From Pararhizobium sp. A13 (GTDB taxonomy: Bacteria; Pseudomonadota; Alphaproteobacteria; Rhizobiales; Rhizobiaceae), in contig NZ_CP149510.1 of assembly GCF_040126305.1 (NCBI RefSeq), positions 3,421,001-3,485,000 on the forward strand: DNA of 64,000 nucleotides. Direction: 5' to 3'. Of the stretch, positions 16,935 through 28,167 are shown piece after piece (within the stretch, counting starts at the first letter, position 1; the number at the start of each line of letters is the position of its first letter). Both the position numbers and the translations under genes were made by a program. The notes beneath the pieces are model-generated. The model did no database searches. It was given only the letters and a program-made list of their open reading frames with translations, and had not been told where the DNA came from.

Positions 16935-17623
16935 CTCTGTCGCCTTCCTCCCCGGCAGATGCGGTCATCGCCCATCTGCAATCGCTGCGGAGGGAGGAAA
17001 ACCGCGCCGGGATGGCGCGTTTCGGAATCGAAACCGCGACGGCGCTCGGCATCTCCAATGCCGACCTGCGGCGCGTCGCGCAAAAAATCAAGCCCGATCA
17101 CGGTCGCTCGCTCGCCCTGTGGGACAGCGGGATACGGGAGGCACGGCTGCTTGCGAGCTTCACCGGCGAGCCGGGAAAGCTGACGCTCGAGACGGCCAGG
17201 CAATGGGCTGGCGATTTCAACTCCTGGGAAATCGTCGATGGTGTCGCCGATCTCTTTGTCGATGCCCGGCTGGAGAACACGCTTATCCCGGAATTTGCCG
17301 CCGACGAGCGCGAATTCGTCCGGCGATCGGCGTTTGCAATGATCGCCGTCAGCGCCGTTCACCTGAAGAACGAGCCGGATGATACCATCCTCGCCTGGCT
17401 TGCCCTGATCGAAGCCCATGCCGGCGACGAGCGCAATTTCGTGAAAAAAGCGGTGAACTGGGCACTCCGCCAGATCGGCAAGCGCAGCACCCGTTGCCAT
17501 GGCCCTGCCCTGTCGCTCGCCCGCTCGCTTGCGGCAGGATCAGACCGGGCAGCGCGGTGGATCGGCAAGGATGCCGTCCGCGAACTGACGAGCAACGCCG
17601 TCCTTCAGAAGCTGAAGGTCTGA
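16931..17623 (+). CDS. DNA alkylation repair protein, AlkD-like HEAT-repeat family
   Basis: The 230-residue product matches the DNA alkylation repair family. AlkD-type glycosylases are built of helical HEAT-like repeats that wrap DNA and release alkylated bases. The central segment ALWDSGIREARLLASFTG, the NSWEIVDGVADLF segment and NFVKKAVNWALRQIGKR are characteristic. The ATG overlaps the stop of the upstream gene. Because of the frameshift there, the upstream frame stays open into this gene, so a fused 518-residue product is formally possible, but the separate start is the natural one. Confidence 0.85.
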   Translation: MTLSPSSPADAVIAHLQSLRREENRAGMARFGIETATALGISNADLRRVAQKIKPDHGRSLALWDSGIREARLLASFTGEPGKLTLETARQWAGDFNSWEIVDGVADLFVDARLENTLIPEFAADEREFVRRSAFAMIAVSAVHLKNEPDDTILAWLALIEAHAGDERNFVKKAVNWALRQIGKRSTRCHGPALSLARSLAAGSDRAARWIGKDAVRELTSNAVLQKLKV

Positions 17624-17640
17624 CCGCTGGGTCGAGCGCC

Positions 17641-18129
17641 TCACTCCTCGCTCGACTTCGCCTGTTCGATCTGCATGTAGTCGAGCGGCAATTGCGTCGT
17701 GTACTTGATCTGCTCCATCGCGAAGGCGGAGGAGACGTCGCGGATTTCGATCTTGGCGATCATCCGCTTGTAGAAGGCGTCATAGGCAGCGATATCGGGC
17801 ACGACGACGCGCAGGAGATAGTCGACATCGCCGCTCATGCGGTAGAACTCCACCACTTCCGGAAACTCACCGACCACCTCCGAAAAACGCTTCAACCATT
17901 CGATGGAATGGGTGTTGGTGCGGATCGAGACAAAGACGGTGACCTTGGTGTTGACTTTCACCGGATCAAGCAGCGCCACGCGGCCGCGGATCACGCCGTC
18001 CTCTTCCATCTTCTGGATCCGGCGCCAGCACGGCGTGGTGGACAGACCGACCTTCTTGGCGAGGTCGGCAACGGCGAGTGTGGAATCTTCCTGCAGGAGA
18101 CGCAGGATTTTGCGGTCAAGACGATCCAT
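17641..18129 (-). CDS. Lrp/AsnC family transcriptional regulator
   Basis: The 162-residue protein has an N-terminal winged helix-turn-helix (DRLDRKILRLLQEDSTLAVA, then KKVGLSTTPCWRRIQKMEEDG). A C-terminal RAM/AsnC ligand-binding domain follows (VEFYRMSGDVDYLLRVVVPD). This is the usual Lrp layout; such proteins form octamers and sense amino acids. Its target is not evident from the neighbours. The upstream 66-base gap before the glycosylase gene is A/T-rich. Confidence 0.93.
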   Translation of the reverse strand: MDRLDRKILRLLQEDSTLAVADLAKKVGLSTTPCWRRIQKMEEDGVIRGRVALLDPVKVNTKVTVFVSIRTNTHSIEWLKRFSEVVGEFPEVVEFYRMSGDVDYLLRVVVPDIAAYDAFYKRMIAKIEIRDVSSAFAMEQIKYTTQLPLDYMQIEQAKSSEE

Positions 18130-18195
18130 GGAAAAGGCCCCTTCGAATATTTTTCTCTCTATAGCGCGAAAATAGCCAAATGGAAGAAAATTGTT

Positions 18196-18834
18196 TCAGG
18201 AAATCAATTTTTTGACCCGCTCGCGCAAGACCGGCAACACGTCGGCCTCGAACCACGGATTCTTCTTCAGCCAACCGGTGTTGCGCCAGCTCGGATGCGG
18301 CAAGGCGAGCACCGCCGGCCCGGTGTTGGAGCCCAGATATAGGCGCCAGTTGCGCACCGTCTCGGTCATCGTCGCGGCGCGGCGGTCGCCGAGGTGCCAG
18401 CCTTGCGCATATTGGCCGATGGCGAGCACAAGCTCGATTTGCGGCATGGCATCGATGACCTCTTGCCGCCATCGCGGCGCGCATTCCCGGCGCGGCGGCA
18501 GATCGCTGCCCTTGTCATCATAACCCGGAAAACAGAAGCCCATCGGCACAATCGCAAACAGGCTCGGATCGTAGAATTCTTCCCGCGTCACCTCGAGCCA
18601 ATGCCTGAGCCGGTCGCCGGAAGCATCGTTGAACGGCAGCCCGCTCTCGTGCACGCGCAGGCCCGGCGCCTGGCCGGAGATCAGGATACGCGCCGTCCGC
18701 GAGATCACCGCGACGGGGCGCGGCTCATGCGGCAGCTGATGGTCAGGCCCGCGCGCCGGCGCGTCCCGACAGATCCGGCAGGCGGCAATCGCCGCGCGCA
18801 AATCCCAAAGATCATCCCGCGGTTCGTCAGTCAT
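18196..18834 (-). CDS. Uracil-DNA glycosylase family protein
   Basis: The 212-residue product belongs to the uracil-DNA glycosylase superfamily, which excises uracil from DNA. The active-site motif I is LISGQAPG at about residues 51-58 and the C-terminal DNA-binding motif II is LPHPSWRNTGW. The N-terminal CRICRDAP contributes two cysteines, hinting at an iron-sulfur form, though the full four-Cys set of family 4 is not obvious. The ATG shares its A with the TAA stop of the upstream nuclease gene (TAATG), implying coupled translation. An upstream in-frame ATG would lie inside that gene and was rejected. Confidence 0.85.
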   Translation of the reverse strand: MTDEPRDDLWDLRAAIAACRICRDAPARGPDHQLPHEPRPVAVISRTARILISGQAPGLRVHESGLPFNDASGDRLRHWLEVTREEFYDPSLFAIVPMGFCFPGYDDKGSDLPPRRECAPRWRQEVIDAMPQIELVLAIGQYAQGWHLGDRRAATMTETVRNWRLYLGSNTGPAVLALPHPSWRNTGWLKKNPWFEADVLPVLRERVKKLIS

Positions 18835-19427
18835 TACCCAAGCCTTGAAAGCAACGTTTTCAACCACGCGCCAAGCCGCGACATCGCCGTGCCCTGCCAG
18901 CCGTCCGGTATATGGGGGGCCTCATCCATTCCCCCATGGGTCTGGCGCCATGTGCGCGGCGCCTCGAACGTGCCTGACCAGATACCAAGCCGATTCTCCC
19001 TCGCGGCGCGCTCCTCAGCCTCGTAGTCCCCAAAGGCAATGGCATAGCCCGCAGCGACCATCGCGGCATTGAGGTCGCGGCTGCCCGACGAGCACACCGC
19101 AAGAAGCCGGCCGTAGCGGTCGCTGCCACCAGCTTCGCACGTGGTTTTCGCATCGTCGATCAGAGCGACCAGATGGTCCTTGGCCCCCTTGCCACAAGGC
19201 CATCGCTGATTGTCGCGTTGACAGACCTGCCGGAGTTCCGGCGCATCGATACCGACAAGCCGGATGCGTTTGCCGTCAAGGACCAGCGTGTCACCATCGA
19301 CGACCTTCACCCAGCCGGAGACCATCTCCTGCCCCGCAGTGTCGAGACGCGTCACGACAAGCCCGAGAAAGAGCAGGATCGTCGCCGTCAAGAGCAGATC
19401 GCGGATGACACTCGCCAGACGCTTCAT
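18834..19427 (-). CDS. Membrane-anchored thermonuclease (SNase-like)
   Basis: The 197-residue protein has an N-terminal hydrophobic segment (LLLTATILLFLGLVV), likely a signal anchor. A staphylococcal-nuclease fold follows: WVKVVDGDTLVLDGKRIRLV, GIDAPELRQ, and SDRYGRLLAVC with the catalytic Arg region. The C-terminal EENRLGIW-like segment (ARENRLGIWSG) is typical. Substrate would be extracytoplasmic nucleic acid. I use the ATG before KRLASV because an AGGG element is spaced correctly for it. It is co-transcribed with the uracil-DNA glycosylase gene. Confidence 0.87.
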   Translation of the reverse strand: MKRLASVIRDLLLTATILLFLGLVVTRLDTAGQEMVSGWVKVVDGDTLVLDGKRIRLVGIDAPELRQVCQRDNQRWPCGKGAKDHLVALIDDAKTTCEAGGSDRYGRLLAVCSSGSRDLNAAMVAAGYAIAFGDYEAEERAARENRLGIWSGTFEAPRTWRQTHGGMDEAPHIPDGWQGTAMSRLGAWLKTLLSRLG

Positions 19428-19527
19428 GGTCATCCCTGCTGCCGTAAATGATGAGCTCACCTTACGGAAGGCACCGCTAAAAACAAGAAATCTCAGCAAC
19501 TTCTTAAGGATTCCCTCTTATAGTTCA

Positions 19528-21090
<1,563 letters not shown>

Positions 21091-21173
21091 GGCCGCAGCA
21101 TATCGTCCAAGAACGCGCAGCGGTTTTCGGACAACGACATGTGTGAAAACAAAAAAGTAAACCGCGACACGCG

Positions 21174-22232
21174 TTAATCGGCCAACACATGCGCCGGGCC
21201 GTGGACGCTGATCCGTACCAGATCGCCCGGCTCGGGAATTTCGGAACCGACACATCTGATCGACAGGAAATCCGGCATGGCGCGGTCGGTGCGATCGATC
21301 CGGACGAGGACCATGCAGTCGCCACCGCCGAACTCCACATCGTCGACATGCCCGACCGGCCCTTCCGGTCCCGCTCCCGCAATAGCTGTCGTCAGCCGGA
21401 TCTGTTCGGGACGCAGCATGATCGTAGCCTGCCCCGCCTTCGATCCCGGCTCCACGGCGAGCGAACCCAGAATACAGTCAGCGCGGCCAGCGACGATATC
21501 GGCGTCGAGCAGAATGGCCTCGCCGAGAAAGGTCGCCGTTTCGCGATCGCGCGGCTTTCCGTAAAGCGCACGCGGCGGCCCGAACTGGACGAGCCGCCCC
21601 TGCCGCAGCACGGCCACCTGATCGGCAAAGGACAGCGCCTCCGCCTGATCATGCGTCACCAGGATCGCCGTCGTCCCGGCGGCGCGCAGCACCCGTGCCA
21701 CCGTCCGCCGCATCGTATCGCGCAAGCCCGTATCGAGCGCCGAGAAGGGCTCGTCCAGCAGCATCAGCCGGGGCTTCAATGCCAGTGCCCGCGCCAGCGC
21801 GACGCGCTGCTGCTGTCCCCCGGAAAGCTGATGCGGACGCCGTGCCGCCATGATGCCGTCGAGCTCGACCATCTCCATCAGTTCGGCGATCCGCTGGTTA
21901 CGATCGGCAGCGCTCCTGGCCAGTCCGAAGCCGATATTATCGGCCACCGTCAGATGCGGAAAGAGCGCCCCGTCCTGCGAAACGATGCCGATCCCGCGTT
22001 TGTGAGCCGGCACAAGCACGCCCTTGCCGGCCAGCGCTCGTCCGTCCAGCACCAGCGAGCCGACATCGGGCGTCTCGAAACCGGCGATGATGCGCAAAAG
22101 CGTCGTCTTGCCGGAGCCGGAGGGTCCGACGATCGCAGTGCGGCCGCCCGCCTCGATCTTCATGTCGATCGCGTCGAGCGCCACTGTCGGGCCGTAGGAT
22201 TTGCTGATCGCGCCGATGGTCAGAAACGTCAT
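21174..22232 (-). CDS. fbpC: Iron(III) ABC transporter ATP-binding protein
   Basis: The 352-residue cytoplasmic ATPase has Walker A GPSGSGKT (residues 36-43), signature LSGGQQQR, Walker B LMLLDEPF, the H-loop [10 protein letters not shown] and a ~100-residue C-terminal TOBE-like domain. That size and context match FbpC/SfuC. It powers uptake by the adjacent permease; the genes overlap by ATGA. Longer frames extend well into the permease gene and are not the start. The group name comes from gene order plus the iron-type binding protein upstream. Confidence 0.9.
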   Translation of the reverse strand: MTFLTIGAISKSYGPTVALDAIDMKIEAGGRTAIVGPSGSGKTTLLRIIAGFETPDVGSLVLDGRALAGKGVLVPAHKRGIGIVSQDGALFPHLTVADNIGFGLARSAADRNQRIAELMEMVELDGIMAARRPHQLSGGQQQRVALARALALKPRLMLLDEPFSALDTGLRDTMRRTVARVLRAAGTTAILVTHDQAEALSFADQVAVLRQGRLVQFGPPRALYGKPRDRETATFLGEAILLDADIVAGRADCILGSLAVEPGSKAGQATIMLRPEQIRLTTAIAGAGPEGPVGHVDDVEFGGGDCMVLVRIDRTDRAMPDFLSIRCVGSEIPEPGDLVRISVHGPAHVLAD

Positions 22233-23848
22233 TGTCCGGTTGCCCGTCTGGATTGGATGTAAAGTAGGAAGGTCAGCGGTAGTGACAAAAGCACCATCAT
22301 CACCGCATAGGGCGCCGCCGCGACATAGTCGATCTCGCTGGTGAGCGACCAGAATTTGGTGGCCAAGGTCTCGACGCCGGTTGGTGACAGCATCAACGTC
22401 GCCGTCAGTTCGTTGGTGATACCGAGTGCCACCAGTGCCGTACTGGCCGCAACGCCGGGTGCTGCCAGCCGCATCGTCGTCTGGCGAACCGCCTGGAACG
22501 GGGTGCGCCCCAGGGCCATCGCCGCGCGCTCGAGTTCGACCGGCGCCTGTGCGATGCTCGTGCGCAGGCCGACCATGGCGCGGGGGAGGAACAGCAGCAC
22601 ATAGGCAAGGAACAGCGTCGCGAATGTCTGGTAGAGCGGCAGGATCAGCCGCACCGTGATCGTCACCAGCGCCAGCGCCACTACCACGCCGGGAAGCGAG
22701 CCGACATAATAGTGGCAGGCTTCGAAAATCCGCTGCAGCCGGCCGGGCGCGCGCACCGACAACCAGGCCATCGGCGCCGCGGCGATCGTCGCCATGACGC
22801 CACCGGCGACCGCCAGCACGACCGTCTGCCCGAACGCGCCACCGACAAGATCGATCCGCCAGATCTCGGCGCCGCCGATATAAAGCCAGCGCGTCAACGT
22901 GACGAAGGGCACGCCGATCGCAAGCATCGCTGTCACGATGTTGAGCGCAAGCGCCGGAACCACCATGAAGCCGAGCCGCCGCGTGTCCGCCGGACGCGCA
23001 GCACCAGAACCGACACGGGCATAGCGCTCGCCGCCACGCAGGATCACCTCCATGCCGAGAAGCAGCAGGCAACAGGCGACGAGAACGCCGGCCAGCATGT
23101 TCGCCGCCGGGCCGTTGAAGGCCGACTGGAACTGGTCGACGATCGCGGTCGAGAACGTGTCGAAGCGGATCATCACGTAGAGACCGTATTCGGCCAGAAG
23201 ATGCAAGCCCACGAGAAGCGAGCCGCCGCAGATTGCCAGTCGCAACTGCGGCAGGATCGTACGAAGGAAGACCTGCCACGGATTGAGCCCGAGCGAGGCT
23301 GCCGCATCCTCAATCGCCGGGTCGAGACGCCTGAGTTGCGCGGCAACCGGAAGATAGAGAAACGGGAAATAGGCAAGCACTGAGACGAGCACGCCGCCCC
23401 GCAAACCGTGCAGGCCTGGGAAAAGGCTGATCCAGGCATAACTATGCACGAAGGCGGGAACCGCGAGCGGGGCCACCGCAAGCCACGCCCAGAGGCGCGC
23501 GCCGGGCAGATCAGTCCGCTCCGTCAGCCACGCGAGCGCGACCGAAAGCACGATCGTCAGCGGAATGGTGCAGAGTTCAAGCAGCGCCGTGTTGATCAGC
23601 AGATCGCCGACGCGAGCGCGGAAAATCAGCTTTGACGCGGTTTCCCAGCCGGTCTGGATGGTGATCCAGGCGATGAAGCCGAGCGGCACCAGACTGACGA
23701 GCGAAACGAGGGCCGCAAGGATCGTGACCCAGAGGTAGGGAACCCGTGAGCGACCTCTTGCGGCGGCAAACAACCGCCGCAGGGGTGAGGAGGATTCGGC
23801 ATGAAACGCGGTGGCGCTCAAAATCTCTGCTTTCAAACCAAAAGACAT
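22229..23848 (-). CDS. fbpB: Iron(III) ABC transporter permease, two fused permease domains
   Basis: The ~539-residue inner-membrane protein carries two binding-protein-dependent transport domains in tandem, as in FbpB/SfuB, with about 12 helices. The EAA-like loops are [20 protein letters not shown] in the first half and [18 protein letters not shown] in the second. I use the ATG before SFGLKAE; a start 75 bases upstream is possible and neither has a good Shine-Dalgarno. It lies 194 bases downstream of fbpA, with inverted repeats between, and overlaps fbpC. Confidence 0.87.
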   Translation of the reverse strand: MSFGLKAEILSATAFHAESSSPLRRLFAAARGRSRVPYLWVTILAALVSLVSLVPLGFIAWITIQTGWETASKLIFRARVGDLLINTALLELCTIPLTIVLSVALAWLTERTDLPGARLWAWLAVAPLAVPAFVHSYAWISLFPGLHGLRGGVLVSVLAYFPFLYLPVAAQLRRLDPAIEDAAASLGLNPWQVFLRTILPQLRLAICGGSLLVGLHLLAEYGLYVMIRFDTFSTAIVDQFQSAFNGPAANMLAGVLVACCLLLLGMEVILRGGERYARVGSGAARPADTRRLGFMVVPALALNIVTAMLAIGVPFVTLTRWLYIGGAEIWRIDLVGGAFGQTVVLAVAGGVMATIAAAPMAWLSVRAPGRLQRIFEACHYYVGSLPGVVVALALVTITVRLILPLYQTFATLFLAYVLLFLPRAMVGLRTSIAQAPVELERAAMALGRTPFQAVRQTTMRLAAPGVAASTALVALGITNELTATLMLSPTGVETLATKFWSLTSEIDYVAAAPYAVMMVLLSLPLTFLLYIQSRRATGQ

Positions 23849-23942
23849 TCGCAGCCGCCCTTGCGCGCCCGCTGCGAATGTTGCCGCTACAGTGTCGCGC
23901 GTCAGATACGACACGCAAAACACGCCGTAACACTTTTAAACG

Positions 23943-23988
23943 GCTGCATAATTCCTTGACGCAATTCCGCTTTGAGGAATTGTGCAGC
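23943..23988 (-). repeat. Intercistronic inverted repeats between fbpA and fbpB
   Basis: GCTGCATAATTCC (23943-23955) pairs with GGAATTGTGCAGC (23976-23988) with one wobble. An inner copy CAATTCC (23962-23968) can pair instead with GGAATTG (23976-23982). The two hairpins exclude each other. In RNA they could stabilise the fbpA message or limit read-through into fbpB. Confidence 0.65.
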
Positions 23989-24042
23989 AGTCCCGATACG
24001 ATACCTAACCGGAGAGTTCCGTTCAGGTTTAGGCTCTGCCTA

Positions 24043-25068
24043 TCACAGCAGACCGGCCGCCGTCATCAGGTCTGTGACTTTTGCGCTGTTGAGCGTCGCC
24101 GGATCGACCTTCGGATACTGCAGATCGGACAGCGCCGGCAGCGCCGCGTTCGATGCTTCACCATTGCCGACGGCGTATTCGAAGGAATTGCCGTCGCGCA
24201 GGATCGCCTGGCCGCCCTTGCCCGTTACCCAGGCGAGGAACTTCTGGGCATTTTCCTTGTGCTGGCTGGAGGCAAGCACGCCACCGCCGGAAATGCTGAC
24301 GAAAGCGCCTGGATCCTCGTTCTTGAAATAATGCAGCGCGACATTCTTGCTATTCTCGCCGGTCTTCGCCTGATCGCCGAAATAATAGTAGTGATAGATA
24401 ACCGCGCCCTCGACTTCACCGGCATTGACCGCCTTCATCGCCGTCGAGTTGCCCTTGTAGCCGGTGAAGTTTTCCTTCATCGACGCGAGCCAGGAAGCGG
24501 TCACCTCCTCGCCCTTCAGCGAAAGAAGCGCGCTGACGATCGCCTGGAAGTCGGCGCCCGACGGTGATGCGGCCCAACGCCCCTTCCAGCTCGGATCGGC
24601 CAGATTGAGCATCGACTTCGGCAGCTTGTCTTCGGTCAGCTTGGTCTTGTCATAGGCAAACACCGTCGAGCGGGCGGCAACGCCGATCCAGTGACCATTC
24701 GACGGGCGGAAATTCTCCGGCACCTGCTTGAGCGTCTCAGCGGCGACCGGCTCGAACAGCCCGGCCCCGTCGACGAGCGACATGGCGGGCGAATTTTCGG
24801 TCAGGAACACATCGGCCGGCGAGGCTGCGCCTTCCTGGACGATCTGGTTGGCGAACTCCATGTCGCCGCCCTTGCGCAAGGTCACCGGAATGCCGGTCTC
24901 CTTGGTAAAGGCCTCGGCCCATGCGACGCCGAGGCTTTCATGCTGGGCGTTGTAGACAACGATCCCGATGTCGTCGGCCTTGGCCGCGGTCGAAGCGAGC
25001 ATCGATGCGCCGAGCAGCGCAGTCACGAGCGCGAGCACACTTGCGGAACCCGGGGGCGAAATTTTCAT
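24043..25068 (-). CDS. fbpA: Iron(III) ABC transporter periplasmic binding protein
   Basis: The 341-residue protein has a signal peptide (about residues 1-31, ending AAKA) and the ferric-binding-protein pattern. VVYNAQHE at 38-44 supplies the iron-binding His, and the tyrosine cluster IYHYYYFGDQ at about 224-233 contains the adjacent tyrosines that coordinate Fe(III). It captures free ferric iron in the periplasm for FbpBC. A promoter with a TGA-N9-TCA iron-box-like element lies just upstream. Confidence 0.92.
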   Translation of the reverse strand: MKISPPGSASVLALVTALLGASMLASTAAKADDIGIVVYNAQHESLGVAWAEAFTKETGIPVTLRKGGDMEFANQIVQEGAASPADVFLTENSPAMSLVDGAGLFEPVAAETLKQVPENFRPSNGHWIGVAARSTVFAYDKTKLTEDKLPKSMLNLADPSWKGRWAASPSGADFQAIVSALLSLKGEEVTASWLASMKENFTGYKGNSTAMKAVNAGEVEGAVIYHYYYFGDQAKTGENSKNVALHYFKNEDPGAFVSISGGGVLASSQHKENAQKFLAWVTGKGGQAILRDGNSFEYAVGNGEASNAALPALSDLQYPKVDPATLNSAKVTDLMTAAGLL

Positions 25069-25116
25069 GGCAGCCTCTCAAAATGTTAGGCCGGACCATT
25101 CCTGCCCGGCGGCTCC

Positions 25117-25144
25117 GGTATAGAATGATGATCGCTTCAGTCAA
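25117..25144 (-). promoter_or_regulatory. fbpA promoter overlapped by a TGA-N9-TCA iron-responsive box
   Basis: Minus strand: TTGACT (25139-25144) and TATACC (25117-25122) are spaced by 16 bases. TGATCGCTTCAGTCA at 25129-25143 fits TGA-N9-TCA, the iron-responsive operator pattern described for the rhizobial Fe-S repressor RirA, and covers the -35 and spacer. This predicts repression in iron-replete cells. Confidence 0.55.
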
Positions 25145-25220
25145 CTTTGATCAGCGTCGGTGAGCACCGCCGCCGCTCAATTTAATTTGACCGCTCACGA
25201 GGGAATAGAGCGTTCACGTG

Positions 25221-25637
25221 TCAGAGCGCGAAAAGCTTCGAAAAGAACACCACATAGCCCGCATAGCCCGCATTGGCGAGGATCATGCAGAGGCAGGCCA
25301 GCGAGCCGAGATCCTTGGCATTCTTGCCCATCTCGGAAATTTCCGGCGATACGCGATCGACGATCTCCTCGATGGCCGTGTTCAGCGCTTCAAAGGCGAT
25401 CATCAGCAGGAACAGCACAAGCATTGCAACATACTGGAAGAAGGTCGCGCCGCTGATGACGAAGGCGATCATGGCAATCGCAAAGGCGATGAGCTCATGA
25501 CGAAACGCGGCCTCGCTCAACAGGCGCTTGGCGCCCCCCAGCGAGTAGCTCGCAGCGGCGAAGAAATGCCGGATGCCCGTGTGCTTCTTTACCGGCTTTT
25601 CACTGCCCATGCCACGAAAGTCCCTGTCCAGATACAT
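25221..25637 (-). CDS. dgkA: Diacylglycerol kinase DgkA
   Basis: The 138-residue protein is a small trimeric-type membrane kinase that phosphorylates diacylglycerol to phosphatidic acid, recycling lipid after membrane-derived glucan synthesis. Three hydrophobic helices are visible. The conserved active-site stretch [19 protein letters not shown], followed by [12 protein letters not shown], is unmistakable. GCTAGGAGCGAAC precedes the start at MYLDRDF; earlier Met codons lack such a site. It is monocistronic, convergent with nothing close. Confidence 0.93.
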   Translation of the reverse strand: MYLDRDFRGMGSEKPVKKHTGIRHFFAAASYSLGGAKRLLSEAAFRHELIAFAIAMIAFVISGATFFQYVAMLVLFLLMIAFEALNTAIEEIVDRVSPEISEMGKNAKDLGSLACLCMILANAGYAGYVVFFSKLFAL

Positions 25638-25915
25638 GTTCGCTCCTAGCGCCGCGTGGAGCGAATGCATCGAGCATGCAATTCTGACACCGGCCTGAAT
25701 GTTCGTCTTTTCAAACGGCTGCGGGTTATGATCAGATCGCCGCATCCGCATAAGTGAGAAGGCATGCGGTATCAAGCCCCATCATGGCCGGACGATGGCG
25801 GCAAGCGTCGCAATTAACGGTATAGGCCGGCTTTCATGTCGGATCGGCAACGAATCCAGGCATCGCCCCGGCCGCATCTCATCCTTGTAAACCGGCGGCA
25901 AGATCTTGGAAGCCG

Positions 25916-26932
25916 TCAGCTCTTGTTGCTGACGCCGGCCTGGGCAAACGTCGCCATGCCCGAATGGCAGGCGGCGGCGGCCTTGACGATGCCTGCGGCA
26001 AGGGCCGCACCGGTGCCTTCGCCAAGCCGCATGCCGAGTGCCAGAAGCGGCGTCTTGCCGAGCATCTCGATCGCCTTCATGTGCCCTGGCTCGGCCGAGA
26101 CGTGGCCGATCAGGCAATGATCGAGCGCTGCCGGATTGACGGCACGCAGGATGGCGGCGGCTGTCGTTGCCACGTAGCCGTCGATGATGACAGGGATCTT
26201 CTGCATGCGCGCCGCCAGGATCGCGCCGGCCATGGCGGCGATCTCGCGGCCGCCGAGGCGCCGCAGCACTTCGAGCGGATCGGACAGATGGTCGGCATGC
26301 AGCGCAACCGCCTTTTCGACGGCAGCGATCTTGCGGGCCAGAACCTCGCCCTGCGCACCGGTGCCGGGGCCGACCCAGTCTTCCGCAGTCCCGCCATAAA
26401 GCGCCAGGTTGATGGCGGCGGCAATCGTCGTATTGCCGATGCCCATCTCGCCGATGCACAGAAGGTCGGTGCCGCCGGCAACCGCCTCCATGCCGAAAGC
26501 CATCGTGGCGGCACAGTCGCGCTCCGAAAGGGCCGCCTCTTCGGTGATGTCACCCGTTGGATATTCCAGCGCCAGATCGAACACCTTCAGCCCGAGATCG
26601 TGGCTGACGCAAATCTGGTTGATGGCAGCACCACCGGCAGCGAAATTCTCGACCATCTGCGCCGTCACCGAGGGTGGAAAAGGCGTCACGCCCTGTTTCG
26701 TAACGCCGTGATTGCCGGCGAAGATCGCCACCAGCGGCCGGTTGACGGCAGGCGCCCTGCCCGTCCAGGCAGCCAGCCAGAAGGCGATTTCCTCCAGCCG
26801 GCCGAGTGCACCCGGCGGCTTGGTCAGCTGCGCGTCCCGCTCCCGCGCCGCCACCAGCGCCGCGCTGTCAGGGCCAGGAAGGTTGCGCAGCAACTCACGG
26901 AAATCGTCGAACGGCAGGCCGCTGGCACTCAT
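25916..26932 (-). CDS. cobT: Nicotinate-nucleotide:dimethylbenzimidazole phosphoribosyltransferase
   Basis: The 338-residue enzyme (CobU in Pseudomonas denitrificans/Sinorhizobium naming) joins dimethylbenzimidazole with NaMN to form alpha-ribazole phosphate, the lower ligand of cobalamin. LTKPPGALGRLEEIA near the N-terminus, IFAGNHGV, the phosphate-binding CIGEMGIGNTTIAAA and the C-terminal GMRLGEGTGAALA are the family landmarks. Length is normal. It is divergent from cobS across 172 bases, in which I see no B12-riboswitch box. Confidence 0.95.
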   Translation of the reverse strand: MSASGLPFDDFRELLRNLPGPDSAALVAARERDAQLTKPPGALGRLEEIAFWLAAWTGRAPAVNRPLVAIFAGNHGVTKQGVTPFPPSVTAQMVENFAAGGAAINQICVSHDLGLKVFDLALEYPTGDITEEAALSERDCAATMAFGMEAVAGGTDLLCIGEMGIGNTTIAAAINLALYGGTAEDWVGPGTGAQGEVLARKIAAVEKAVALHADHLSDPLEVLRRLGGREIAAMAGAILAARMQKIPVIIDGYVATTAAAILRAVNPAALDHCLIGHVSAEPGHMKAIEMLGKTPLLALGMRLGEGTGAALAAGIVKAAAACHSGMATFAQAGVSNKS

Positions 26933-27104
26933 GTCGGTATCCTCTTGTCGTCTCGTCGTCAGCGGATGCTTCGCCCGCAAAGGTGCTTCCTCATAGAGCG
27001 CGATGACAAATCCGGCAACGGCATTTGCGCCTGTTGGTGTCGCCGTCGCATGATCGGCCGCAAAAGATCGATTCGCGGCGGCGAAGCGGCTTGGGGGAGC
27101 ATCA

Positions 27105-27893
27105 ATGTTCGATATCCGCGATTTCATCAACGACGTGGCGCGCTCGGTCGCGTTCCTCAGCCGCATCCACATGCCGCAACGGCATTTCGTCAATTTCGAC
27201 GGACGCCTCAGCCGCGCCGTGCGCGCCTTCCCCATGGCGGGCCTGCTGATCGTGCTGCCCGCCGCCGCCATCGTATCGATCTTCAGTGCCATTCAGGCTG
27301 CACCCCTCTTCACCGCCTTCGTCGTCGTGACCATCCAGACGCTGATCACCGGCGCGCTGCACGAGGATGGCCTCAGCGACACCGCCGACGGGCTGGGCGG
27401 CGGCAGGACGAAGGAAAGCGCACTGATCATCATGAAGGACAGCCGTATCGGCTCCTATGGCGCGGTCGCGCTCATCCTGTCCTTCGGCCTCAGGGTCTCG
27501 GCGCTCGCCGCGGTGATCCCGCTTGTCTCGCCGAGCGGCGGTGGACTGCTGGTGCTCGCCGCCGCATCGCTCAGCCGCACCGCAATGGTCTGGCACTGGT
27601 CGAAACTGCCGCCCGCCCGCAAGGATGGCGTGGCCGCGTCGGCGGGCGAGCCGGAGGCATCGGCGGTGACCTTCGCCCTCGTTCTGGGCGTGGTTTCGGC
27701 GGCCCTTCTTCTGCTTCTCTCGGGCGTGTCGCTGCTTGCCGCAGTGCTGGCGATTGCAGCTTTCGCCGCGACCGTTCCCGCCTTCAGCCAGATCGTCGCC
27801 GGCAAGATCGGCGGCCATACGGGCGACACAATCGGCGCCACACAACAGCTGAGCGAAATCGCGGTTCTCGCCGCCCTTGCGCTGGCGATTTGA
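27105..27893 (+). CDS. cobS: Adenosylcobinamide-GDP ribazoletransferase (cobalamin synthase)
   Basis: The 262-residue inner-membrane enzyme (CobV in aerobic-pathway naming) condenses adenosylcobinamide-GDP with alpha-ribazole to finish cobalamin. TGALHEDGLSDTADGLGGG is the conserved acidic loop that binds metal and substrate, followed by IIMKDSRIGSYG and several membrane helices. GGGGGAGCATCA precedes the ATG. Together with the divergent cobT it provides the nucleotide-loop assembly end of the pathway; other cob genes are not in the window. Confidence 0.95.
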   Translation: MFDIRDFINDVARSVAFLSRIHMPQRHFVNFDGRLSRAVRAFPMAGLLIVLPAAAIVSIFSAIQAAPLFTAFVVVTIQTLITGALHEDGLSDTADGLGGGRTKESALIIMKDSRIGSYGAVALILSFGLRVSALAAVIPLVSPSGGGLLVLAAASLSRTAMVWHWSKLPPARKDGVAASAGEPEASAVTFALVLGVVSAALLLLLSGVSLLAAVLAIAAFAATVPAFSQIVAGKIGGHTGDTIGATQQLSEIAVLAALALAI

Positions 27894-27942
27894 AACGCCG
27901 ATATAGATTTGAAACCGCCCTTATTCGGACGTTACGCCCTTT

Positions 27943-28167
27943 ATGGAATCGCCCTGCATCCTCGTCTGTTCGATCGACATGAAAACCGGCTACTGCTTCG
28001 GCTGCGGACGCACGCGCGACGAGATCGGCGCCTGGACGCTCTACACGTCGGAGCAACGCCGGAACATCATGGAAATCCTGCCTGCCCGGCTTGAAACGGT
28101 GGAACGCAAGCCGCGCCGCGAAACACGCCGGAGCCGCATGGCCCGCGAACGGGTCGGTAGCGAATGA
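27943..28167 (+). CDS. DUF1289 domain small cysteine-rich protein
   Basis: The 74-residue protein has the DUF1289 signature PCILVCSIDMKTGYCFGCGR, with four cysteines in C-x3-C and C-x2-C spacing, then RDEIGAW, followed by a basic tail. This pattern suggests metal binding; the function is unknown. It starts 49 bases after cobS with no clear ribosome-binding site, so it may be translated by coupling. It overlaps the aspartic protease gene by four bases. Confidence 0.88.
   Translation: MESPCILVCSIDMKTGYCFGCGRTRDEIGAWTLYTSEQRRNIMEILPARLETVERKPRRETRRSRMARERVGSE

Noticed and set aside
26933..27104. Possible cobalamin riboswitch between cobT and cobS
   Set aside because: No GCCACTG-type B12 box or suitable paired structure was found in the 172 bases, and the genes are divergent.
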